Shown piece by piece: positions 25,723-34,510 of a stretch of DNA of 64,000 bases. Numbering within the stretch: the stretch's first letter is position 1; each line of letters begins with the position of its first letter. The notes below the pieces were generated by a model. That model did not search any database and was not told the DNA's origin. It saw only the letters and a list, made by a program, of their open reading frames with translations. The stretch covers positions 62,001-126,000 of the forward strand of contig JAUIBT010000001.1 in the NCBI GenBank assembly GCA_030428255.1, in the 5' to 3' direction. The DNA comes from Alphaproteobacteria bacterium. Its GTDB lineage: Bacteria; Pseudomonadota; Alphaproteobacteria; UBA7985; JAUIBT01. Position numbers and translations under genes: made by a program.

Positions 25723-26726
25723 GGCGTTTCAAGTCCTGTCGTTCGGGCCAAGAGATCAACTCCTTGCTGATTCCAAAAATGAAGCAGGTCGATAAAGACC
25801 CAGTTTTCGGCCAGCTTGTCGCCTGCCCGGCGGTAGATATCTATGACGCGAAATTCGCCAGACTTCTGGCTCGCAGGCATGCCCATAAAGCCGCCAGTCG
25901 GGCGCGCGGTGAAGTTTGGCCACCCAAAAAAGCCACCGAACTCGCCCTCCGCCAAGCGGCACAGGTGCCCCGTTTTGCTGCGATCGGCAAAGCCCGCGCG
26001 AAAGGGTCCCGAGTGTTGTCGGGCATAGCGTTCAATGGTGTAGGTGGCGCCGATGCCCTCGGGGCCCCACCAAATCATGTCTTCGTGCCAGGTGCGGCGC
26101 AGTTCGTCCTCCAGCGGCAAACTGCCCTGCCACTGCCCCAAATCTGTGATCATGGCGTTGATGAGCGCCAGGGTCGCCGCACCCTCCTTAGGGTCCTGCG
26201 GATCGTAGAGCAAACCAGTATGGGTTTGAGGCCCCGGCTGAACCAGATGTGCGGCGGTCTGCGGGCCAAAGGGGCTCTGCCCGGCTTGCGCCATCAGGTG
26301 CGGAATATCGAAATAAAAGCTGGTCTCGGCCAGTTTGCCGTCGTCAACCCGATTGAACTCACAGTAGCGCAAAAAGGCCATTTTGCCCGTGGGCCTGATC
26401 CCCAGCCAAGGCTTGTCGAACAGCCCCATCAGGTGCCCCATGGACACCACCCAAATCGATTGAAAGTCGTCGATTTGGTTGCGCCCGGCAAAGAAGATGT
26501 CCTGGCGACGTTGCATGGCAGTCAGTGCAGTGCGCAGCGGTTTCCAGAATCGATTCGTCACTTCAAGCAGAGGCATTAGGCCAAATGGATGATAGCCGCG
26601 CCAAACATAGTCCGACGTTACCGCCGCTTGCAGAGCGTCACCAATCCCCTCAACTGGGGCCGCGTCCAGGCGGCGATGATGGTCGCGCACAACCTGCTTT
26701 GCAGCTTGAATATCCTGAAGAATCAT
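25704..26726 (-). CDS. Tandem SnoaL/NTF2-like protein (paralogue 1)
   Basis: A 340-residue cytoplasmic protein that appears to hold two NTF2-like cone-shaped domains (about residues 5-165 and 185-335). The second ends with EFRVIDIYRRAGDKLAENWVFIDLLHFWNQQGVDLL, the same ending pattern as two other proteins of this locus. The start at 26726 follows a GAGG site and is preferred over the ATG at 26921, which lies upstream across operator site 2. SnoaL-type enzymes catalyse aldol-type cyclisation, hydration or isomerisation using a central His/Asp. The reaction here is unknown. It is the first gene of the divergent - strand transcript. Confidence 0.7.
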   Translation of the reverse strand: MILQDIQAAKQVVRDHHRRLDAAPVEGIGDALQAAVTSDYVWRGYHPFGLMPLLEVTNRFWKPLRTALTAMQRRQDIFFAGRNQIDDFQSIWVVSMGHLMGLFDKPWLGIRPTGKMAFLRYCEFNRVDDGKLAETSFYFDIPHLMAQAGQSPFGPQTAAHLVQPGPQTHTGLLYDPQDPKEGAATLALINAMITDLGQWQGSLPLEDELRRTWHEDMIWWGPEGIGATYTIERYARQHSGPFRAGFADRSKTGHLCRLAEGEFGGFFGWPNFTARPTGGFMGMPASQKSGEFRVIDIYRRAGDKLAENWVFIDLLHFWNQQGVDLLARTTGLETPWSQDW

Positions 26727-26834
26727 TCCTATCCTCGTCGTCTTGTACCCCTTGCCGCCTGGTGAGAGTGCGGACACCCCATGCCGGCTGGATTTTCGAT
26801 CGCATACGGCTGCTGACCGAAGCTTTCCACATGA

Positions 26835-26854
26835 TTTTGCATGCGTCTGCAAAA
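26835..26854. promoter_or_regulatory. LacI-type operator, site 1
   Basis: TTTTGCA (26835-26841) and TGCAAAA (26848-26854) form a perfect 7-bp inverted repeat around a 6-bp centre containing the CG step typical of LacI-family sites. It sits in the divergent promoter region between the SnoaL-like gene and the ABC operon. Recognition by the LacI protein encoded at 35271 is inferred. Confidence 0.6.
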
Positions 26855-26890
26855 AAGAGCTTGCCAAACCCCTAGCATGAAGTCTAGCAT

Positions 26891-26910
26891 TTTTGCATAC
26901 GTAGTCAAAA
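26891..26910. promoter_or_regulatory. LacI-type operator, site 2
   Basis: TTTTGCATAC (26891-26900) followed by GTAGTCAAAA (26901-26910) repeats the left half of site 1 and keeps a central CG, with two mismatched pairs in the right half. The centres of sites 1 and 2 are 56 bp apart, a spacing that would allow looping or separate control of each direction. Confidence 0.55.
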
Positions 26911-26953
26911 CGTGAAGCCAAGTCGCTATCCGCTTGGCGAAACAGGGGGACAC

Positions 26954-28003
26954 ATGGCCGAAATCCAATTGCGCAACCTTTCCAAACGCTGGGGAAGTTT
27001 CGTCGGTGTCGATAACTTTGACCTCACAGTTCGCGACCAAGAGTTCCTGGTGCTGCTTGGGCCTTCGGGCTGTGGCAAGACCACGACGATGCGCATGATC
27101 GCTGGCCTGGAAGACGTCACCGAGGGTGAAATCTTGATCGACGGCAAAGTCGTCAACACCCTGGAGCCCAAGGATCGCGACGTAGCCATGGTGTTCCAGA
27201 GCTACGCGCTCTATCCGAACATGAGCGTTTATGAAAACATCCGCTTTCCGCTCAAAGTACGCGGCATCGACCCCAAGACCCATGAGGAGCGGGTCATGCG
27301 CGCTGCGGCCATGGTCGAGTTGACAGATTTCTTGCACCGCAAGCCTGCCGAGCTTTCTGGCGGTCAGCGCCAGCGCGTTGCCTTGGCGCGCGCCGTCGTT
27401 CGCGAGCCCAACGTCTTTTTGATGGACGAGCCCCTGTCCAACCTGGACGCAAAACTGCGCGTATCCACCCGCGCCCAGATCAAGAACCTCAGCCACGAGC
27501 TGAAAGTGACCACGGTCTATGTGACCCACGATCAGATCGAAGCCATGACACTTGCAGACCGCGTGGTGGTCATGAAACACGGCGTCGTTCAACAGGTCGG
27601 CAGCCCGACAGAAATCTATGACCGCCCCGCCAATACCTTCGTAGCAGGCTTTATCGGCTCGCCTGCGATGAACCTGATCAGCGGCCAGCTCAAAGGCGGA
27701 ACCTTCACCGCCGATCAGGTCGAGATCAAGGGTTTGAGCGCACCAGACGGCCCGACGACACTGGGCTTTCGCGCCGAAGATGCGAAGGTCGTCGATAGCG
27801 ACGGCCAGATCCGATCCAAGATCTACACCCAGGAGCTGTTGGGCGATGCCACCATGTCATCGGTGCGCATTGGTGGCGCACTGGTAAGCGTAAAGGCCGA
27901 CAAGACCTATCGCGCTGAGATTGGCGACACGATTTCCATTCAAGTACCGAGCGAACAGTGCCACCTGTTCGATGCAAAAACCGGAGCACGGATCGGCGCT
28001 TGA
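26954..28003 (+). CDS. Sugar ABC transporter ATP-binding protein (UgpC/MalK type)
   Basis: A 349-residue ATPase with Walker A GPSGCGKTT, Q-loop VFQSYALYPNMSVYENIRFPL, signature LSGGQRQRVALARAVV, Walker B VFLMDEPLSNLDAKLR and H-loop VTHDQIEAM. A C-terminal regulatory TOBE-like domain follows, as in MalK. The start at 26954 follows an AGGGGGA site; the ATG at 26912 is less likely. It powers the CUT1-type sugar importer encoded next. It is the first gene of the + strand operon, 44 bp after the second LacI-type operator, so repression by the local LacI protein is expected. Confidence 0.92.
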   Translation: MAEIQLRNLSKRWGSFVGVDNFDLTVRDQEFLVLLGPSGCGKTTTMRMIAGLEDVTEGEILIDGKVVNTLEPKDRDVAMVFQSYALYPNMSVYENIRFPLKVRGIDPKTHEERVMRAAAMVELTDFLHRKPAELSGGQRQRVALARAVVREPNVFLMDEPLSNLDAKLRVSTRAQIKNLSHELKVTTVYVTHDQIEAMTLADRVVVMKHGVVQQVGSPTEIYDRPANTFVAGFIGSPAMNLISGQLKGGTFTADQVEIKGLSAPDGPTTLGFRAEDAKVVDSDGQIRSKIYTQELLGDATMSSVRIGGALVSVKADKTYRAEIGDTISIQVPSEQCHLFDAKTGARIGA

Positions 28004-28080
28004 TTTGGCAAGATATCCCGCAATGGCGGGTCAACCAGGGTGCGTTCGACGGGGCACCCACACAAAGGGAGACAGACCAT

Positions 28081-29313
28081 ATGTGTCTTAAAAAAGTTGC
28101 ATTAGCAGGAGCAATGGCACTGCTTTCGACATCCGCTTACGCGGGCTGCGGGCTTTCTGGAGGTTCGGTTCGGATTTTGTCCAACGACTTCCCCGCTCTG
28201 CAAGCCGTAGCTGCAGGCGCAGAGGCTTGTGCCGGTGGCGGCGTTGAGGTGAGCAAGAACCAGACGACCGAACACCGTGACTTGCAGGTCGCCGCACTGA
28301 CCGCGAACCCTGCCGAGTACACCACCGCTGTGGTCGCCAACAGCTCAATCGTGCCTCTGCTCAACGAAGACCTCATTCGCCCATTGGATGACCTGGTCGC
28401 TAAGCACGGCGGTGATCTGCAAAAGCATCAATTGATCACCATCGACGGAAAGATCATGGCCATTGCTTTCATGGCCAACGCTCAGCACCTGTTCTATCGC
28501 AGCGACATTCTAGAGCAAGCCGGCGTCGCGGCGCCGACCACCTATGAAGACGTTCTGGCCGCCGCTGAAGCGATCCGCGCGGCAGGCATCATGAAGCACC
28601 CCTTCGCTCTCAATACCAAGACCGGCTGGAACCTGGGCGAAGAATTCATCAACATGTACATGGGAACTGGTGCTCCGATGTTCAAAGCGGGCACAGCAGA
28701 AGTCGCGATCAACAACGAGCACGGCGTTGCGACGCTGAACATGCTCAAGGATCTGGTCGCTTACTCCAACCCAGATTTCCTGACCTTCGATTCTAACGCC
28801 ACACAAGCGCTGTGGGAAGCTGGTGAGCTGGCAATGGCCACCATGTGGGGATCGCGCGGCGGCGCAATTCTGGACGACGAAGGCTCAAGCGAGGCTGTGA
28901 CCAGCACAACTGTCTTGTCTGGCGCTCCGACTTGGGGCGGAGGCTCAACCCCCGCATCCACCCTGTGGTGGGATGGCTTCACCATCGCCAAAAACATCTC
29001 TGATGAAGACGCTGAAGCAACCTTTGTCGCCATGCTGAACGGCATTTCGACTGAAATGGTTCAGGCCAACAACGATGCAGCAGTTTGGCTCATCAAAGGC
29101 TACGCGCCCGGTGCCGCTGCACAGGGTGTTTCCGCAACGGCTTCATCTGGTACAGAGCCCTACCCCATGCTGCCCTTCATGGGCCCGTTGCACACTGCTT
29201 TGGGCAACGAGCTATCTGATTTCTTGCAAGGCAAGGAATCCGCTGAGCAGGCTTTGGCCGACGTTGAAGCCGCCTACACGACCTCTGCCAAGGAAAAGGG
29301 CTTCTTGAACTAA
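28081..29313 (+). CDS. Sugar ABC transporter periplasmic binding protein (CUT1 type)
   Basis: A 410-residue extracellular solute-binding protein of family 1. The signal peptide is about residues 1-21 (MCLKKVALAGAMALLSTSAYA). Typical family segments are TAVVANSSIVPLLNEDLIRPLDDLV, FMANAQHLFYRSDIL and ELAMATMWGSRGG. A GGGAG site precedes the ATG at 28081, and the longer reading from 27958 is rejected. Family members bind oligosaccharides or polyols; this one is divergent enough that I cannot propose the ligand. A strong stem-loop follows, which often protects binding-protein mRNA so that more of it is made than of the permeases. Confidence 0.9.
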   Translation: MCLKKVALAGAMALLSTSAYAGCGLSGGSVRILSNDFPALQAVAAGAEACAGGGVEVSKNQTTEHRDLQVAALTANPAEYTTAVVANSSIVPLLNEDLIRPLDDLVAKHGGDLQKHQLITIDGKIMAIAFMANAQHLFYRSDILEQAGVAAPTTYEDVLAAAEAIRAAGIMKHPFALNTKTGWNLGEEFINMYMGTGAPMFKAGTAEVAINNEHGVATLNMLKDLVAYSNPDFLTFDSNATQALWEAGELAMATMWGSRGGAILDDEGSSEAVTSTTVLSGAPTWGGGSTPASTLWWDGFTIAKNISDEDAEATFVAMLNGISTEMVQANNDAAVWLIKGYAPGAAAQGVSATASSGTEPYPMLPFMGPLHTALGNELSDFLQGKESAEQALADVEAAYTTSAKEKGFLN

Positions 29314-29346
29314 GCCCGCCGCCAGTTACTGGCGATCTAAAAGGCC

Positions 29347-29370
29347 GCTGGGAGGCTTCGCTCTCCCAGC
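29347..29370 (+). other. Intercistronic stem-loop between binding protein and permease genes
   Basis: GCTGGGAG (29347-29354) pairs perfectly with CTCCCAGC (29363-29370) over an 8-nt loop. No U-run follows and the operon continues. A role in mRNA stability or partial termination is inferred. The 234-bp gap to the next gene has no other feature that I can name. Confidence 0.5.
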
Positions 29371-29547
29371 CGCCCCATTCGAGGACAGCCCCCCAAAAGA
29401 GCGCATAGCCTGCGGTTGCGCGCAACTTGTTTCAGGCTCCTTGCCGCTGACCTCGGAACCGACGTTCTTTCATTATGTACCATGGGCCCTTGGCACAGAA
29501 CGTCTGTGACAAACCCTGTCGTGCGCCGTAAACCGGGACGCTAATCC

Positions 29548-30579
29548 ATGAAACATCGCAGCTTCTTTTGGTTTATTCTGCCCTCGCTGGCCGCGATGCT
29601 GTTGTTCATCGCTCTGCCCATCGTGTCGGTCTTTGTGCAGTCGCTTTTTGTTGAGCATGAGCAGGTGCTGGTAGTGACCGAAAACTGTGGCCCCTTCGGC
29701 TGCAAACAAGTCACCTCTGTCGATGTCGAGGCCACTCAAGCGATGGTCGAAAAGGCCCCTTTGGGCCGCTTCAATGGCTTTGGCACCTACATCAATCGCA
29801 ATCACTTGGCCTTTGCTGAGGTCGCCGCCGCCTGGTCGAGCGCTCAAGGCCTGGGTGACTTTGCGGGCAAAGTCATGAACTTGCCCTTCTACAAGGCCTT
29901 GCTGTTCACGCTGGCCTACACCTTTATCGTCACGCCTTTGGTTATTCTGCTCGGTCTGGCGATTGCACTCGGCGTCAACGCGCTGCCAAAAATGCTAAAA
30001 GGGCCGACGATCTTCTTTTCCCTGTTGCCGATGATCGTCACGCCGCTCATAGGCTCGCTGATCCTGTTTTGGATGATTGATGCACAGGGTATCATCGGGG
30101 CTAGTCTGCAAATCCTGTTCGACGACCCAGACCTCTCGCTCAAGGCCTCGCCGACACTGACCTGGATCACTCTATTCGTCTACGGCGTGTGGCACTCGGC
30201 CCCCTTCAGTTTCATCGTTTTCTACGCCGGTCTTCAGACCGTGCCCGAGGACACCATGGAGGCCGCCATGATTGATGGAGCCACCCGTTGGCAGCGCCTG
30301 CGCTATGTAGTGGTTCCTTATATGACCCCCTTGGTCACCTTCATCATGCTGATGCAATTGATGGACAATTTTCGCGTCTTCGAGCCCATCGTTGGATTCA
30401 GCGCCTCAGCGAACGCCACCTCCTTAAGTTGGATCATTTACAACGATTTGCGCGGCCAGGACACCCAGCTTTTTGGCTCGGCGGCCACCACCTCCATGTT
30501 GACGATTGTTGGCGTGTGCATCTTGCTGACCCCCGTCTTACTGCGCACCTGGCGCGAATTTAACCGCAAAGCCGTCTAA
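29548..30579 (+). CDS. Sugar ABC transporter permease 1 (MalF/UgpA-like)
   Basis: A 343-residue inner-membrane protein with six or more helices and the coupling EAA-type motif EAAMIDGATRWQRLRYVVVPYM near residue 235, which contacts the ATPase. A periplasmic insert follows the first helix, with CGPFGCKQ (two cysteines in a possible disulfide), and runs to about residue 105, longer than in many family members. It forms the channel with the next gene product. Its ribosome site is weak (GGGAC about 13 nt upstream). Confidence 0.9.
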   Translation: MKHRSFFWFILPSLAAMLLFIALPIVSVFVQSLFVEHEQVLVVTENCGPFGCKQVTSVDVEATQAMVEKAPLGRFNGFGTYINRNHLAFAEVAAAWSSAQGLGDFAGKVMNLPFYKALLFTLAYTFIVTPLVILLGLAIALGVNALPKMLKGPTIFFSLLPMIVTPLIGSLILFWMIDAQGIIGASLQILFDDPDLSLKASPTLTWITLFVYGVWHSAPFSFIVFYAGLQTVPEDTMEAAMIDGATRWQRLRYVVVPYMTPLVTFIMLMQLMDNFRVFEPIVGFSASANATSLSWIIYNDLRGQDTQLFGSAATTSMLTIVGVCILLTPVLLRTWREFNRKAV

Positions 30580-30589
30580 GGAGCCTTCC

Positions 30590-31471
30590 ATGAGTCTCGC
30601 AACGCAACGGCGCTCTGCCAGCCTAATTATCTTTTCGACCGGTTTTGTCATTCTGTGGCTTTGCCTGGCCTCCTTGCCCTTCCTGTGGACCCTTTGGGGT
30701 TCGTTCAAGGTGCAAGGCGACTTCTTCTCAAAGGCCGACTGGAGCTATGCCTTGACAGGCGTCCGCACCCAGATCGAGACCGGGGCGGCCTTCACTGGCG
30801 ATGGGTACTTTGGTGCCTGGATTGAACAAGAGTTCTGGCGCGCCACTTTGAATACCGCGATTGTCGTCATTGCCACCGTTGTCATCTCGCTGACGCTTGG
30901 GACGCTGGGCGGTTATGCCTTGGCGCGCTCTGGCTACCGCTACGCCTTTTGGCTTCTGATGGCAGCGCTGGTGTTCCGGGCCATGCCGCATATCACGCTG
31001 GTCTCAGGCTACCTGCTGCCGTTCTTCCAATGGAACCTTTGGGGCCACCTGCCGACCGCAATCATCGTGTTGGTCGCCATCAATCAACCCTTCACCTTGT
31101 GGATGCTACACTCGTTTTTCCTCAACATACCCAAAGACATGGACGAAAGCGCCATGGTGGACGGCTGCACGCGATTCCAAGCCTTCCGACACGTCATCAT
31201 TCCGGTGATGTGGCCGGGGGTCATCACCACAGGGCTGTTCAGCTTCTTGCTGGCCTATAACGATTTCGCGGTCACTGGCATGCTGCTGAGCCAGCAAAAC
31301 CAAACCATGGTGCCGAAGATTGCCAGCTTCCTGGGCACCACCCAGGTCGAAGGTAACGTCATGTTCGCCGTGGCAGCGGTTGTCTCGGCAACGGCACCCT
31401 TGTTTGCGTTGGTCATGTTCTTTCAACGCCAGATCGTCAGCGGTCTGACCGCCGGCGCGGTGAAGGGCTAA
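30590..31471 (+). CDS. Sugar ABC transporter permease 2 (MalG/UgpE-like)
   Basis: A 293-residue inner-membrane permease with six predicted helices and the EAA-type loop MDESAMVDGCTRFQAFRHVIIPVMWPG. The segment LPFFQWNLWGHLPTAIIVLVAINQPFTLWMLHSFF is typical for the MalG side of CUT1 importers. It starts 10 nt after permease 1 behind an AAGGAG site. Five bases after its stop comes a SnoaL-like gene, so the importer and the enzymes are co-transcribed. Confidence 0.92.
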   Translation: MSLATQRRSASLIIFSTGFVILWLCLASLPFLWTLWGSFKVQGDFFSKADWSYALTGVRTQIETGAAFTGDGYFGAWIEQEFWRATLNTAIVVIATVVISLTLGTLGGYALARSGYRYAFWLLMAALVFRAMPHITLVSGYLLPFFQWNLWGHLPTAIIVLVAINQPFTLWMLHSFFLNIPKDMDESAMVDGCTRFQAFRHVIIPVMWPGVITTGLFSFLLAYNDFAVTGMLLSQQNQTMVPKIASFLGTTQVEGNVMFAVAAVVSATAPLFALVMFFQRQIVSGLTAGAVKG

Positions 31472-31476
31472 CGGCG

Positions 31477-32001
31477 ATGACAGGCGCAAGGCCCGAACAA
31501 GCAGTGCTGACCCGCGACACCGATCTGGGCAAGACCGCTGAAACCAAGGCGGTGATTGAGGCCATGGTCGATGGTCTCAATGATCACCGCATCGATGACA
31601 TAGGCGACTTCTTCGCCCAAGGCTTTCGCTGGATGGGCAACTACGGATGCGGCACCAAGCAGGGACTGCGCGCCTTCCAAGACAACTGGCAACGCCCCTT
31701 TCAAGCGGCCTTTCGCGACAAGGTCTGTATCGACGAAGCGCGCTTGTACATGGGTGAGTGGGCCGCGGCCTTTGGGCGGCAAGAGGCCACCCACGCGGGT
31801 GAGTTTCTGGGCATCGCGCCGACCGGCAAGCGGGTCGAAATTCGCTACATGGACTTTTGGAAGGTGGTGGACGGCAAGATCATAGACAATTGGGTGTCGG
31901 TTGATTTTGCTCACGTCGCCGCTCAGTTGGGTGTCGATCTGTTCCAAGGTCAGGGCTGGGAGGCCTTTGATCGCGGCGCGCGCGTGCCGCCGCGCCCTTA
32001 A
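31477..32001 (+). CDS. Single-domain SnoaL/NTF2-like protein (paralogue 2)
   Basis: A 174-residue protein with one NTF2-like domain. The sequence AMVDGLNDHRIDDIGDFFAQGFRWMGNYG is followed by the family ending GIAPTGKRVEIRYMDFWKVVDGKIIDNWVSVDFAHVAAQLGVDLF. The latter half matches the second domain of the tandem paralogues in this locus, so it could act as a free version of that domain. SnoaL-like enzymes are small cyclases, hydratases or isomerases with no cofactor. It lies directly after the transporter genes in the same operon. Confidence 0.75.
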   Translation: MTGARPEQAVLTRDTDLGKTAETKAVIEAMVDGLNDHRIDDIGDFFAQGFRWMGNYGCGTKQGLRAFQDNWQRPFQAAFRDKVCIDEARLYMGEWAAAFGRQEATHAGEFLGIAPTGKRVEIRYMDFWKVVDGKIIDNWVSVDFAHVAAQLGVDLFQGQGWEAFDRGARVPPRP

Positions 32002-32021
32002 CACGCTGTAACGCTAAGGCT

Positions 32022-32052
32022 GCTCGCGACCAAAGTCAGCTTTGGTGAGAGC
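32022..32052 (+). other. Intercistronic hairpin before the HisD/HpsN-like gene
   Basis: ACCAAAG (32029-32035) pairs with CTTTGGT (32040-32046) over a TCAG loop. GCTC (32022-32025) and GAGC (32049-32052) can extend the structure. No U-run follows. It lies 30 bp before the next ATG and could shape expression of that gene within the operon. Confidence 0.45.
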
Positions 32053-32082
32053 AACACAAGACTGAAACGAAGGATAAGAAGA

Positions 32083-33411
32083 ATGGCCATTACCTACCTC
32101 AAACGCGGCAAGCCTGAAGCCGACCGAGCGCAAGATGATGCCAAGACCGCAGCCGTCGTCGAAGCCACCTTGAAAGACATCGAGGCGCGTGGCGATACAG
32201 CGGTTCGCGAACTGGCCAACACCTTCGACGGCTATGACCGCGACAGCTACCGCCTGAGCGACCAGGAGATCCAGGCCATCATCGCCAAAGTCAGTCCCGA
32301 AGATATGGCGGACATCAAGTTCGCCCAACAGCAGGTCCGCAACTTTGCCCAAGCCCAGCGAGACTCCATGCTGGACATCGAGGTCGAGACCCTGCCCGGC
32401 GTGATCCTGGGGCACAAGAACATCCCCGTACAGTCGGTAGGTTGCTATGTGCCGGGCGGCAAATTTCCCATGGTGGCCTCGGCGCACATGTCGGTGGCCA
32501 CCGCCAGCGTCGCCGGTGTTCCGCGCATCATCGCCGCCACGCCGCCCTTCAAAGGCGAGCCCAATCCGGCGGTCATCGCTGCCATGCACTTAGGTGGCGC
32601 GCACGAAATCTATGTTCTGGGTGGCATCCAGGCAGTAGGTGCTATGGCACTGGGGACCGAGACCATCGCGCCGGTGCACCTGCTGGTCGGGCCGGGCAAC
32701 GCCTTCGTCGCCGAAGCCAAGCGGCAGTTGTTCGGGCGAGTCGGCATCGACCTGTTCGCCGGTCCGACCGAGACCATGGTCATCGCCGATGAAACCGTTG
32801 ATGCTGAGATGTGCGCAACCGACCTGCTGGGCCAGGCAGAGCACGGCTATAACTCGCCCGCGGTCCTGGTGACCAACAGCCAAAGGCTGGCGCGCGAGAC
32901 CCTGACCGAAATCGACCGCCTGTTGGCCATCTTGCCGACTGCGGACACAGCCTCGGCGAGTTGGCGCGACTATGGCGAGGTCATCGTGTGCGACAGTTAC
33001 GAAGAAATGCTGTCCGTTGCCGACGAGATTGCCAGCGAACACGTCCAGGTCATGACTGACCGCGATGATTGGTTCTTGGAGAACATGACCTGCTATGGCG
33101 CGCTGTTCTTGGGTCCGCGCACCAACGTCTCCAACGGCGATAAGGTGATTGGCACCAATCACACCCTGCCAACCAAAAAGGCGGGTCGCTATACGGGCGG
33201 GCTGTGGGTTGGCAAGTTTCTGAAAACTCACTCCTACCAAAAAGTTCTGACCGACGAAGCAGCCGCTATGATCGGCGCTTACGGCTCGCGCCTGTGCATG
33301 CTTGAGGGTTTTGTTGGCCACGCCGAGCAGTGCAATTTGCGGGTCCGGCGTTATGGCGGTGGTAACGTCGCCTATGGCCAGGCAGCACCACGCCGCGAAG
33401 CCGCCGAATAG
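32083..33411 (+). CDS. HisD/HpsN-family NAD-dependent alcohol dehydrogenase
   Basis: A 442-residue protein of the histidinol-dehydrogenase family. The zinc and catalytic residues are kept: Gln251 and His254 ([10 protein letters not shown]), Glu319-His320 (ASEH), Asp353 (NGDK) and His413 (VGHAE). The HGYNSP block and overall features recall HpsN, the sulfopropanediol 3-dehydrogenase, rather than HisD of histidine synthesis, and no his genes are nearby. HpsN-type enzymes oxidise a primary alcohol to an acid in two NAD-dependent steps. The substrate here is not known. It sits between two SnoaL-like genes in the operon. Confidence 0.78.
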   Translation: MAITYLKRGKPEADRAQDDAKTAAVVEATLKDIEARGDTAVRELANTFDGYDRDSYRLSDQEIQAIIAKVSPEDMADIKFAQQQVRNFAQAQRDSMLDIEVETLPGVILGHKNIPVQSVGCYVPGGKFPMVASAHMSVATASVAGVPRIIAATPPFKGEPNPAVIAAMHLGGAHEIYVLGGIQAVGAMALGTETIAPVHLLVGPGNAFVAEAKRQLFGRVGIDLFAGPTETMVIADETVDAEMCATDLLGQAEHGYNSPAVLVTNSQRLARETLTEIDRLLAILPTADTASASWRDYGEVIVCDSYEEMLSVADEIASEHVQVMTDRDDWFLENMTCYGALFLGPRTNVSNGDKVIGTNHTLPTKKAGRYTGGLWVGKFLKTHSYQKVLTDEAAAMIGAYGSRLCMLEGFVGHAEQCNLRVRRYGGGNVAYGQAAPRREAAE

Positions 33412-33457
33412 CACCCGGCCTGCACTTAACCCCCGCCTTTAACCCGGAACTACGGAT

Positions 33458-34510
33458 ATGTCGGATATTCATACCAGCAACAAGGCCCTGCTCGCCCCTC
33501 TGCGCGAGGCGATGTACAATTTCGACGCCCAAGCTCTGCGCACGGCCTTGCGCACCCTATTTGCACCCGATGCCGTTATTCACATGCCCCACCCTTTGGG
33601 CGACATGAGCGGTCCGGATGCCTTCTTTGACCACTGCTATGCCCCCTTGCTTGAAGCCATGCCAGACCTTGAGTGCCGCGATTGGATCGTCATGGGCGGG
33701 CGTACGGATCAGGGCAACGACTGGGTTGGCTGCGGCGGTCACTACATGGGGACCTTCGTAGCACCCTGGCTCGACATCCCGCCGACCGGCCACCTGGCCC
33801 ACATGCGCTTTCACGAGTACTACCGCTTTGTCGATGGCAAAGTGGTCGAGGTTCAAGCGATCTGGGACATTCCAGAGCTGATGATGCTGGCGGGCGCCTG
33901 GCCCATGGCACCCTCTTTGGGTCTGGAGTTCTGTATTCCCGGCCCTGCGAGCTTGGATGGCAAGGTGCCGGGTCCGTGGGACGCGCAGCGCTCGCGGGCG
34001 TCTTGCCAGCACATTGTTGATATGCTCGACCACCTCAAAAAGCACCCCAGCCAAGGCGGGCCCGAGGTGATGGAAATGACCAAGTTCTGGCACCCCAAGA
34101 TGAACTGGTACGGTCCGGCTGGGATCGGTACCGGGCGGGGCATAGCGGGCTTTCGAAACTGGCACCAAATCCCCTTTTTGAATGCCATGCCAGATCGCGG
34201 CCAGAACGAGGAGGCGATTAACTATCACTTCTTTGGTGACGGTGACTACGTGGCGGTAACCGGCTGGCCGGATATGTGTCAGACCGTTACCCACGATGGC
34301 TGGATGGGCATCGCGCCCTCAGGCAAGCGCATCACCATGCGTTCGCTCGACTTCTGGCGGATGGAAGATGGGCTGATCCGCGAGAACTGGGTCTTGGTGG
34401 ATTTGCTGGACGCTTACCGCCAATTGGGTGTTGATGTCTTGGCGCGCATGCGTGAATTCAATAAGGCGCGCGTTCCTGGGCGCATCGCCTTTCCAGTCGG
34501 AGACCTCTAA
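33458..34510 (+). CDS. Tandem SnoaL/NTF2-like protein (paralogue 3)
   Basis: A 350-residue protein with two NTF2-like domains. The first (about 10-160) includes IHMPHPLGDMSGPDAFFDHCYAPLLEAMPDLE and MGTFVAPWLDIPPTGH. The second (about 185-340) contains FWHPKMNWYGPAGIG and ends with GIAPSGKRITMRSLDFWRMEDGLIRENWVLVDLLDAYRQLGVDVL. The ending is very close to the single-domain paralogue at 31477. Fused tandem domains may form the usual NTF2 dimer within one chain. The reaction is unknown. Its stop overlaps the SDR start (TAATG). Confidence 0.75.
   Translation: MSDIHTSNKALLAPLREAMYNFDAQALRTALRTLFAPDAVIHMPHPLGDMSGPDAFFDHCYAPLLEAMPDLECRDWIVMGGRTDQGNDWVGCGGHYMGTFVAPWLDIPPTGHLAHMRFHEYYRFVDGKVVEVQAIWDIPELMMLAGAWPMAPSLGLEFCIPGPASLDGKVPGPWDAQRSRASCQHIVDMLDHLKKHPSQGGPEVMEMTKFWHPKMNWYGPAGIGTGRGIAGFRNWHQIPFLNAMPDRGQNEEAINYHFFGDGDYVAVTGWPDMCQTVTHDGWMGIAPSGKRITMRSLDFWRMEDGLIRENWVLVDLLDAYRQLGVDVLARMREFNKARVPGRIAFPVGDL

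Noticed and set aside
26727-26921. N-terminal extension of the first SnoaL-like protein from an ATG at 26921
   Set aside because: It would cover both LacI-type operators and the divergent promoter; the ATG at 26726 has a ribosome site and the right N terminus.
32083-33411. Histidinol dehydrogenase of histidine biosynthesis (hisD)
   Set aside because: No his genes are nearby, it lies in a sugar-type operon, and the HGYNSP block is closer to HpsN-type dehydrogenases.
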